From Streptomyces decoyicus (GTDB taxonomy: Bacteria > Actinomycetota > Actinomycetes > Streptomycetales > Streptomycetaceae), in NCBI RefSeq assembly GCF_019880305.1, contig NZ_CP082301.1, forward strand, positions 1,674,001 to 1,738,000: a stretch of DNA of 64,000 nucleotides, written 5' to 3'. The first letter of the stretch is position 1, and each line of letters opens with the position of its first letter. Positions 43,866 through 51,186 of this stretch are shown here, piece after piece. Made by a program: the position numbers and the translations under genes. Below the pieces are notes generated by a model, which was given only the letters and a program-made list of their open reading frames with translations, searched no databases and was not told the origin of the DNA.

Positions 43866-45107
43866 TCAGCCGCGGTCGATCCACCGCACCGCGTACCCGT
43901 CGAGCGTGACCTCCTTCCCGTCCACCGTCACCACGGCGCGGCGGTCCCTGGTGTTGACCAGCAGCGCCGTCCGCTCATCGGCCAGTCCCCGGATCTTCGT
44001 CCCGCCGGTGTCGAGGTCATGCGGCCGGCCCCCGGGCGGAAAGGCGCCGGAGAACCGGGCCAGCAGGTCCAGCATCGGCAGCTTCCGTCCGCCGTCGTCG
44101 AGTTCGGCGCTGGTCCACAGGCACCCGGGGCAGTCGGCCCCCTCGTTCTCCGGGTTCCAGTAGAACCCGCTGGTGGCGCCGCCGGCCGCCATCTCGATCA
44201 GGGCGGTGGCCTGCGCGGCGGTGCGTCGGCGCTCGTTCCAGCCGGCCCGGTCGTCCTTCCCGTCCGCGATCTCGACGTACCACTCCGCCCACCACAGCGG
44301 CAGCCCGGACTCCTTGCGCAGCCACCGTCCCACATCGGCGAACTTCCGGGCGGCGGCGAACGGGTCGGGAGCGTAGCGGTCGTCCTTGCTGTAGCTGGAG
44401 CCGTCGACGACCAGGAAGTCCGCGCCCGCCTTGTGCCGGTTCCAGTACGCGAAGGCGTCGAGGGTGCGCCGGTCGATGCTCCCCCAGGGGCCCTTGAGGT
44501 CGGACGCGTAGGTGTCGTCGCCGGGGACGTAACTGTCCATCACCAGATAGGGCCCGCCCACCTGATTGGCGCTGTTCACCTTCTTCAGCGCGCGATGGAC
44601 GAGGTTGTAGAGGCGGGTGTATCCCTCGTAATTCCAGCGGCCCTTGGCATCGTCGAAGAATCCCTTGAATTCATTCCGGACGACGAAGTGCCGGACGTCC
44701 GGATAGCGCTCGGCGACCTTTCCGGCGAGGGCGGCGAAGTCCGCGTAATGCGCCGGGTCGGGCGCCTTTTCCAGGGTGCTCCAGTCGGTGTGGCCGGCCT
44801 CGCCGCCCTTCATCCAGTCCGGTGCGCCGCACAGGGTCAGGACGGGTGTGCCGCCGGTCTGCCGGATCAGTGCGAGCCGGCGGTCCAGGTCGGCGAAGTC
44901 ATAGCGGCCCGGACTCGGTTCCGGGTTGTCCGCGCCCCAGCCCATCAGATGCTGGTTCTGCGGCATCGGGTGGGCGGCCAGCAGCCGGGCGGCCCGTGCG
45001 GTGGACTTGTCGGTGCCGCGGTCCGCGCTGAACTGGGTGTGGGTGAAGCCCCAGCCCACGGCGGGACCCGCGGCCCGCGGCCCGCGGCCGCGCGGGCCGC
45101 TTCGCAT
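43866..45107 (-). CDS. Glycoside hydrolase (GH39-like), N-terminal anchor in another frame
   Basis: The catalytic domain runs from VGWGFTHTQFSADRG to the C-terminus, with the clan GH-A acid/base in HFVVRNEF and the likely nucleophile in LWWAEWYVEI; YAYWNRHKAG-like and SGFYWNPENEG segments also fit. In this frame the first ATG is 45107. A plausible cytoplasmic-membrane anchor (GRVLAIAAGVAVLAIVLALC) is encoded immediately upstream in another frame, from about GTG 45219. The frames would join in the GC-rich run 45060-45090. So the gene is either frameshifted, or a sequencing error exists, or translation starts at 45107. The substrate is unknown. Confidence 0.7.
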   Translation of the reverse strand: MRSGPRGRGPRAAGPAVGWGFTHTQFSADRGTDKSTARAARLLAAHPMPQNQHLMGWGADNPEPSPGRYDFADLDRRLALIRQTGGTPVLTLCGAPDWMKGGEAGHTDWSTLEKAPDPAHYADFAALAGKVAERYPDVRHFVVRNEFKGFFDDAKGRWNYEGYTRLYNLVHRALKKVNSANQVGGPYLVMDSYVPGDDTYASDLKGPWGSIDRRTLDAFAYWNRHKAGADFLVVDGSSYSKDDRYAPDPFAAARKFADVGRWLRKESGLPLWWAEWYVEIADGKDDRAGWNERRRTAAQATALIEMAAGGATSGFYWNPENEGADCPGCLWTSAELDDGGRKLPMLDLLARFSGAFPPGGRPHDLDTGGTKIRGLADERTALLVNTRDRRAVVTVDGKEVTLDGYAVRWIDRG

Positions 45108-45346
45108 CCCCGCCCTCGTCGCCCGGAAGGGAGCACAGGGCCAGCACTATCGCCAGCACCGCCACCCCGGCCGCAATCGCAAGGACCCGGCCCTGACGTT
45201 CCCCACCATGACGTCGCACATTGGGCAGATTAGCGAGCGAAGGAACCGTTACGCCCGGCTTTCTGGGTAACAGTTCTGTTCTGGTACAGGGAAAACGCCG
45301 GGATAATCCGTGTACGCGACGGGCCACTGTGACAGATCATGGCGGC

Positions 45347-46459
45347 ATGTGTGCCGATCACGTCCAACCGTCCGCCGCCGAGGAGTCCCTTCCGCTCCGG
45401 CTGACCATGGACGACAGCGATTCGCCCTCCGATGTCGTCGATGCGCTCTTCCTGGGGCGGTTCGCCACGGGAGAGCAGCCGTACGCCCGCAGCCGGTCCC
45501 TGGACCGGGTGAAGTCGGGGCTGACGCTGCTGCCGGCGGGGGCACGGATCCTGCGCTCGGCGAAGGACGAGGACCGCAGCGCCACGCTCGCCGAGGGCGA
45601 CGGTTTCACCGTGCTGGTCTCGCGCTGGAACCGCGGCGCCGATGTGACGGTCACCGCCGTCACCGACGCGCTCGCCGAGAAGGTGCTGGCGCAGGCCGCG
45701 GAGGGGGCGCAGGACGAACCGGAGCCGCAGCCGGAGAACGTCCCGATGGGCTTTTGGTACTTCTCCCCGCGCCGCGGGCCGCACCGCACGTCCCGCCAGA
45801 TCTCGGCCGGCACCTGGGAGGAGATCCGGCCCAACTACACCGCTCCGGTGGCCGATGCGATGGACCGGCTGATGAAGGTGGCGCCCGAGGAGATCGCCGG
45901 CCGGCTGCTGTTGCTGCACGGCCCGCCCGGCACGGGCAAGACCTCCGCGCTGCGCACGCTCGCCCGCTCCTGGCGCGACTGGTGCCAGGTGGACTGCGTG
46001 CTGGACCCCGAGCGGCTGTTCAACGACGTCGGCTATCTGATGGACATCGCGATCGGCGAGGACGACAGCACCGGCAAGGGCCGCTGGCGGCTGCTGCTCC
46101 TGGAGGACTGCGACGAACTGATCCGCGGCGAGGCCAAACACGCCGCGGGCCAGGCGCTGTCACGGCTGCTCAATCTGACGGACGGGCTGCTGGGCCAGGG
46201 CCGTAACGTCCTGGTCGGCGTGACCACCAACGAGGATCTGGAGCGGATGCATCCGGCGGTGATCCGCCCCGGCCGCTGTCTGGCCCGTATCGAAGTCGGC
46301 CCGCTGAGCCGCGCGGAGGCCGTGCGGTGGCTCGGCACGGAAGCGGGCATCGGACGCGAGGGCGCCTCGCTCGCCGAACTGTACGCGCTGCGCCGCGGCA
46401 TCCGGCCCACGTCGGTCCCGGCCCAGGACGCGGGAGCCGATGCCGGGCTGTACCTCTGA
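45347..46459 (+). CDS. DUF5925-type AAA+ ATPase
   Basis: About 370 residues. An N-terminal domain of unknown function (residues 1-150) is followed by an AAA+ module: Walker A GPPGTGKTS at 192-200, Walker B LLLLEDCDEL near 249-258, sensor-1 region VGVTTNEDL, and the arginine-finger area HPAVIRPGRC. CDC48/Rubisco-activase-like ATPases of this layout are common in Streptomyces, with no known substrate. The start is not certain; ATG 45347 or GTG 45329. Confidence 0.8.
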   Translation: MCADHVQPSAAEESLPLRLTMDDSDSPSDVVDALFLGRFATGEQPYARSRSLDRVKSGLTLLPAGARILRSAKDEDRSATLAEGDGFTVLVSRWNRGADVTVTAVTDALAEKVLAQAAEGAQDEPEPQPENVPMGFWYFSPRRGPHRTSRQISAGTWEEIRPNYTAPVADAMDRLMKVAPEEIAGRLLLLHGPPGTGKTSALRTLARSWRDWCQVDCVLDPERLFNDVGYLMDIAIGEDDSTGKGRWRLLLLEDCDELIRGEAKHAAGQALSRLLNLTDGLLGQGRNVLVGVTTNEDLERMHPAVIRPGRCLARIEVGPLSRAEAVRWLGTEAGIGREGASLAELYALRRGIRPTSVPAQDAGADAGLYL

Positions 46460-46601
46460 CCGCGCCCGGAGCTCCTGAGGAAGGTGGCCGTACCACTGCC
46501 GTACCGCTGCCGCGCCGCCGCACCGCGGTGCGGCGGCGGCTGCCCTGCGGCCCGGAGCGGCGGCATGGCGTATCCCCCCGCGATCCGCGATCGTATGCGG
46601 C

Positions 46602-46898
46602 ATGGAGTCCGATGAAACCGAGATGCGCGAAACGGTCCGCGAGCTGGCCGAGGCACTGGAGACGATGCTCAACCTGATCAGAGCCGACGCGCTTCCCACC
46701 ACTCCCGAGGCGCACGGCCTCATGCGGAAGGCGATGACCTTCCTCGAGGAGTCGTCCCCCCGGATCACCGCCCCGAGCGGGCCCGGCGAGATCCTCCCCC
46801 TGGCCGCCGCCCTCAACAGGCTGATCATCTCGGGGCGGGAGCAGATCCTCGACGACGCCATCGCCGCCTCCCCCGTACCCGACCATCCGGACATGTGA
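46602..46898 (+). CDS. Small acidic helical protein, unknown function (98 residues)
   Basis: The 98-residue product begins MESDETEMRETVRELAEALE and is predicted to be mostly helical, with no cysteines or membrane segment. Codon use is normal for the window. There is no strong ribosome-binding site. It lies between the ATPase gene and the disrupted pirin gene. I do not recognise the family. Confidence 0.6.
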   Translation: MESDETEMRETVRELAEALETMLNLIRADALPTTPEAHGLMRKAMTFLEESSPRITAPSGPGEILPLAAALNRLIISGREQILDDAIAASPVPDHPDM

Positions 46899-46967
46899 AC
46901 GGTCCGCGCAGGTCAACAGTCCGCTCCGGACCCGGAACGAACGGAGGCCGCCCTGGATCCCCGCAGG

Positions 46968-47135
46968 TCAGCGCGCCCTCCCCCGCGCCTTCAGCGGCAC
47001 CGGAGGCAGTTCCGGAGCGGGCAGCGGCCCCCCGTCGTACCCCTTCACCCGGCCGAATCGCGCCCCCGCCATCCAGTCCGCCCGCGCCTCCTCGATCTCC
47101 TCCTGTGACCGCCCGACGAAGTTCCACCACATACC
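46968..47135 (-). pseudogene. C-terminal remnant of a pirin-family gene
   Basis: On the minus strand 47132-46968 reads MWWNFVGRSQEEIEEARADW, then RFGRVKGYDGGPLPAPELPP and a stop. This is the characteristic end of pirin-like cupin proteins, in which MWWNFVGR is normally preceded by the second cupin domain. Here homology ends at about 47135, where integrase-associated sequence begins. The 5' part should lie at the other end of the inserted element, beyond the window. Confidence 0.75.
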
Positions 47136-47228
47136 ACACGATTCACAGCTTCGTGCAGGTCAGAGACGTCTCGGACCATCGGCGGTCAGCAAACCGTCAG
47201 CATCGGCACCCGAGGAGTCAGCACCACC

Positions 47229-48383
47229 ATGGCGACCAAGACCCTGGCCCGCGGCATGGGCACGTTCTTCAAGGACTGCGAGCACCCCCAGTCCAAGTGG
47301 TCGAAGTGCCCCCACGAGTACAAGATCAGGTACCGCAACGCTGCCGGGAGGCAGACTCAGGAAGCCGGATTCGCCACCCAGGACAAGGCGATCAGCCGGC
47401 TCACGGAGATCTACAACGAGAAGAAGGCCACTCCCCAAAGCCAGACCAAGGCCGAGCGCATCAAGAAGTACGGGGCGATGCGCTTCGAGGAGTACACCAA
47501 CGAATGGAAGGCCGGCCAACGCGACCTGGCCGCGGCCTCCGTCAGGCACCTCGACTCCCTCCTGGAGCACCACCTCTTCCCGGCCCTCGGCAGCCGCCGG
47601 ATGAACACGTTCGATCACAAGGTCGTGGACAGCTTCATCCAGACGATGGAGCGAAACCGCGCCGGCCTCGCCACACAGTCCAACGCCTACGACAAGCTCA
47701 AAGCCATCCTCCTCGACGCCCATCGGCTGGGCCTCTTCAGCGAAAACCCCTTGGAGGGCGTCAAGCCACCCCAGTACGACCCGGAGCGCGCCGTCATTCC
47801 CTCACTGGCACAGCTTCGCGGGATACGCACAGCCGGCGACGACGCCTTCCTCCTGATCACTGACCTCATGAGCGGCTGCGGCATGCGCAACGGGGAGGCC
47901 GCCGCAGTCAACATCAACAACATCGTGGCCGACGACGTGTACCGGATCACCGAGCAGGTGAACCAGACCACCAAGGAGTACGGCCGGCTCAAGCACCGCA
48001 AGGTCGGCGTCTACCGCGACGTCCCCCTTCCGGCGCGGGTAAAGGACACCATCGAGTGGTACGCCAACAAGCACGGCACCGTCGACGGGTACCTGCTCCG
48101 GCACCCGAAGGACCCCAGCAAGACGTTCCCGCACTACTACCTCTCGAACCAGTGGAAGAAGATCAAGCATGCCGGGGAGGTGGACATCCCAGAAGGGATG
48201 GTCCTCTACGGCTTCCGGCACTTCTTCGCATCGAACTGCCTGACCAACGGCATCCCGATCACCGACGTCGCAGAGTGGATGGGCCACAAGAGCCTCGACA
48301 TCACGTTCAAGATCTACCGACATCTCATGCCGGGGTCGATCGGTAAGGCCGCCAAGATTCTGGACTTGGGTCTGGCTGCTTGA
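47229..48383 (+). CDS. int: Tyrosine site-specific integrase
   Basis: A 384-residue phage-type integrase. A basic N-terminal arm-type domain (KWSKCPHEYKIRYRNAAGRQ) is followed by a SAM-like core-binding domain and the catalytic domain: box I arginine in SGCGMRNGEAAAVN, box II LYGFRHFFASNC (where the usual first His is Tyr), WMGHKS, and the nucleophile in ITFKIYRHLMPG. It lies 94 bp from the pirin remnant and should catalyse insertion there. The ATG follows AGGAGTCAGCACCACC. Confidence 0.92.
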   Translation: MATKTLARGMGTFFKDCEHPQSKWSKCPHEYKIRYRNAAGRQTQEAGFATQDKAISRLTEIYNEKKATPQSQTKAERIKKYGAMRFEEYTNEWKAGQRDLAAASVRHLDSLLEHHLFPALGSRRMNTFDHKVVDSFIQTMERNRAGLATQSNAYDKLKAILLDAHRLGLFSENPLEGVKPPQYDPERAVIPSLAQLRGIRTAGDDAFLLITDLMSGCGMRNGEAAAVNINNIVADDVYRITEQVNQTTKEYGRLKHRKVGVYRDVPLPARVKDTIEWYANKHGTVDGYLLRHPKDPSKTFPHYYLSNQWKKIKHAGEVDIPEGMVLYGFRHFFASNCLTNGIPITDVAEWMGHKSLDITFKIYRHLMPGSIGKAAKILDLGLAA

Positions 48384-48392
48384 AACGCGAAG

Positions 48393-48422
48393 GCCCCCGC
48401 TTCCACCTAGGAAAGCGGGGGC
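48393..48422 (+). terminator. Terminator of the integrase gene
   Basis: GCCCCCGCTT (48393-48402) pairs with AAGCGGGGGC (48413-48422), followed by TATTTCC, 10 bp after the stop. Confidence 0.75.
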
Positions 48423-48556
48423 TATTTCCCCTGGTCCTCACCTGTCGCCGTCTCCTGCGAATTCAGCACCGCCTGGATTGGCCGCACCAAGCATAAAGAA
48501 TGGGATGGTCGTACACGTCGGTCGACTCAGGAGGGGTACGACGGCCATCAGCTCGA

Positions 48557-48742
48557 CTAGCCCAACTTCTGCTGCTTGATCCACTGTTGAACTTCCGAAA
48601 TCTTGTATTGGATCTTCGCGTTGGGGCTACTCCCGAACTTATAGGGAGTCAGCCCCTGGTTGGGCGCATCCCTGTACACCCAGGTCACCGACATATTCAG
48701 GAACTTCGCGGTCTCCTTGACGTCCATGAACTTCTCAGGCAT
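48557..48742 (-). CDS. xis: Excisionase-like helix-turn-helix protein (61 residues)
   Basis: A 61-residue protein: MDVKETAKFLNMSVTWVYRD is an AlpA/excisionase-type winged-helix start, followed by a basic wing and the C-terminal helix ISEVQQWIKQQKLG. It converges with the integrase gene. Such small proteins set the direction of recombination. ATG 48742 has GGAG upstream. Confidence 0.75.
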   Translation of the reverse strand: MPEKFMDVKETAKFLNMSVTWVYRDAPNQGLTPYKFGSSPNAKIQYKISEVQQWIKQQKLG

Positions 48743-48880
48743 AAGCCGCACTCCAGAGGTCGCACAATTACACGACCGAGCGAGATCGCTCGGGCATCCC
48801 CAGTCTGTGGAGGGCAATCGATTTGGCTGGGCCGAATTCTTCCGCTATACGGGCAGGCTCTACGGACACGAAACCCGATT

Positions 48881-48936
48881 GCCAGCCTCCGAGGGAGAAC
48901 CACGAGTCGACTTGTGGTTCTCCCTCGGAGGCTGGC
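48881..48936. repeat. 56-bp near-perfect palindrome
   Basis: Bases 48881-48903 are the exact reverse complement of 48914-48936, and the 10-base centre (GAGTCGACTT) is nearly self-complementary as well. It lies between the excisionase gene and the IS. The gap 48743-49156 holds no other feature I can support; an open minus-strand frame starting MAKFAEEKRQQH (near 49098) has no family match. Confidence 0.8.
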
Positions 48937-49306
48937 GCAGAGTTGCGCGATGTGTCCGTTGCCCGAGCGCGGCCACGTTCCCGCCAAGCCACCGGCGCCC
49001 CCGCCCTTCAATCCGAGCGGGAGCGGAGGCCGGCACGGGACACTACGGTTTCGCGCAGCGGTGTGCTGCTGGCGTTTCTCCTCAGCGAACTTGGCCATGG
49101 CGCCTTTCACAGGTGAGTAGTTCCGTCGCGCAAAACCGCCAGGTCTCGCGGGGCATCTAGTACTCCAGCTGTAGATCGTGATGTGACGGACGAGGGGCGG
49201 AAGATGCGGCTAGGGTCTACGCGCTCGGCGGTCCTACGCAGTGCCTTCCTGAGCGTCGGGCCGTGGCTCACCAGAGCCAGGGGCCCGTGCTGTTGGAGGA
49301 TCACCG

Positions 49307-49678
49307 GTGATCGGCAAGCTGCAGTGCGTGGTTTTGGACTGTCCGGATGTCCTTGAACTCGCCCGGTTCTACCAATCGCTCCTCGGCGGTGCGCTCAACG
49401 AACCCGATCGCAGGTGGGCAGTCAGCGACGACTTTGCGACCCTTCACACGGGCTCTGGCCTGGTATTTGCCTTCCAGCGAGTGAAGGATCACCGGGCGCC
49501 GCGGTGGCCGGACAGCACGTACCCGCAGCAGTTCCATCTGGACCTCGATGTCCCCGACCTTGACCGGGCCCAGGAGCAGGTCCTCGGCTTGGGTGCCACG
49601 CTGCTCCGTGTCGACACCCGCGGTTGGAGGATCTTCGCAGATCCGGCCGGCCATCCCTTCTGCCTCCTGCGGGGCTGA
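49307..49678 (+). CDS. VOC (glyoxalase/bleomycin-resistance) family protein inside the IS
   Basis: A 123-residue vicinal-oxygen-chelate protein: LDCPDVLELARFYQSLLGG opens the first beta-alpha-beta unit, and QFHLDLDVPDLDRAQEQVLGLGA and FADPAGHPFCLL close the second. Members bind metals or sequester drugs; the specific role is unknown. GTG 49307 follows GGAGGA. It lies between the left IS end and the transposase, so it is a passenger gene. Confidence 0.85.
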   Translation: MIGKLQCVVLDCPDVLELARFYQSLLGGALNEPDRRWAVSDDFATLHTGSGLVFAFQRVKDHRAPRWPDSTYPQQFHLDLDVPDLDRAQEQVLGLGATLLRVDTRGWRIFADPAGHPFCLLRG

Positions 49679-49763
49679 CGAGGAGTGCTGGAGCACCGTT
49701 TTCGCCCAGCGATGCCGGCTTCCCGGCGGGGAGACGGGTGCGGCCATCGTTGATCATCGGTGT

Positions 49764-51078
49764 GTGAAGACTGAAGATCATGCGGTGGCCGTAGGTCACA
49801 GCGTAGACCCCGCCCGTTGGCAGGGGGCGTTCGAGGGCCTGATGGGCCGGATAGCGGGCCGGTTCGCGCGGGTCGAACCCCGGCGCCGAGCTGGGCGGTT
49901 GGTGCTCGGGTTGCTGTCGGACCTGCCGCGCAAGAACTGCTGGACCATCGCCGAGTGGGCCGGGGAGACCGCCCCGGACGGCATACAGCACCTGCTCGGC
50001 CGGGCAAAGCGGGACGCCGACCAGGTACGCGACGACACGCGCGACTACATAGTGGAACACCTGCACGACGAACAAGCGGTGCTGGTGGTCGACGAGACCG
50101 GCGACGTGAAGAAGGGCACGCACACGGTCGGCGTCCAGCGTCAGTACACCGGCACCGCGGGCAGCATCGAAAATGCCCAGGTCGCCGTCTATCAGGTCTA
50201 CGCCGGCCGGCGCGGGCACGCGGCAGTGGACCGGCAACTGTACGTCCCGCGCTCATGGACCTCCGATCCCGACCGCTGCCGGGATGCCGGACTCGACCAG
50301 GACACCGCTTTCGCGACCAAGCCGGAACTGGCCACCCGCATGATCACCCGGTTCCTGGACGCCGGCCACCACGCACCGTGGGTCGCCGGCGACGAGGTCT
50401 ACGGCGGCAACCCGAAACTGCGGGCCGCGCTGGAGGAACGCACCACCGGCTACGTGCTCGCCGTGGCCTGCTCGGCCGAAGTCATCACCAAAGCCGGGAA
50501 GTTCCGCGCGGACGCCCTGGTCAGGAAGCTTCCGAAGCGGGCCTGGCAGAAGCTGTCTGCCGGAGCTGGGGCGAAAGGGCACCGCATCTACGACTGGGCC
50601 GCCATCGACCTGCCCGCCCCCGCCCCCGGCAGCCGACAGTTGCTGGTCCGCCGCAACCGCACCACCGGCGAACTCGCCTACTACCGCTGCTACTCACCCC
50701 GGCCCGTGCCCCTGACGACCCTGGTGCGGGTCGCTGGATCAAGGTGGCGGGTGGAAGAGACAATTCCAGTCCGGCAAGGGCCTGGCCGGACTGGATGAGC
50801 ACCAGGTCCGCCGCTACGCGTCCTGGTCCCGATGGGTCACCCTGGCCATGCTCGCGCATGCCTTCCTCGCCGTCGTCCGTGCTGACGAACACGCCCGCTA
50901 CCTCGCACCAGACGCCCTCATACCGCTCACCTGCAACGAAATCCAGCGCCTGTTCATCACCCTCGTCATCCGACCCGTCCACGACACGGCCCACCGGCTC
51001 GGCTGGTCCCACTGGCGACGCCGCCACCAAGCCCGCGCCCAAGCCAGCCACTACCAACGACAAGCCGCTCAAGCATGA
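49764..51078 (+). pseudogene. IS701-family transposase, frameshifted
   Basis: The first part (from GTG 49764, VKTEDHAVAVGHSVDPARW) holds the DDE residues: D in VVDETGDVKKG, D in VAGDEVYGG and E in SRWRVEET. Directly after that Glu, near 50760, one extra base shifts the frame. The true continuation (FQSGKGLAGLDEHQVRRY to the stop at 51078) is in another frame. An intact protein would have about 438 residues; this copy is probably inactive unless a frameshift is used. Confidence 0.85.
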
Positions 51079-51186
51079 CGATCACGAACTACGGCTGGAG
51101 TACTAGGCCAAAGAGATTCCGCAGATCAGCCGCGCTTGTCAGTCCAGTGCAGTACACCTATATGCATGGGGAGCGATGCGTACAAG

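Larger units (their letters stand above)
49157..51106 (+). mobile_element. IS701-family insertion sequence with passenger gene
   Basis: The left end 49157-49182 (CTAGTACTCCAGCTGTAGAT...) and the inverted right end 51081-51106 match at 24 of 26 positions. Both are bounded by CTAG, the target duplication typical of the IS701 family. Inside are a VOC-domain gene and a frameshifted IS701-type transposase. The element separates the integration genes from the restriction operon. Confidence 0.8.

Noticed and set aside
48697..49110. Minus-strand frame beginning MKGAMAKFAEEKRQQH
   Set aside because: It runs through the 56-bp palindrome and into Arg/Gly-rich sequence, and has no recognised family. It may hold a short remnant, but a gene cannot be supported.
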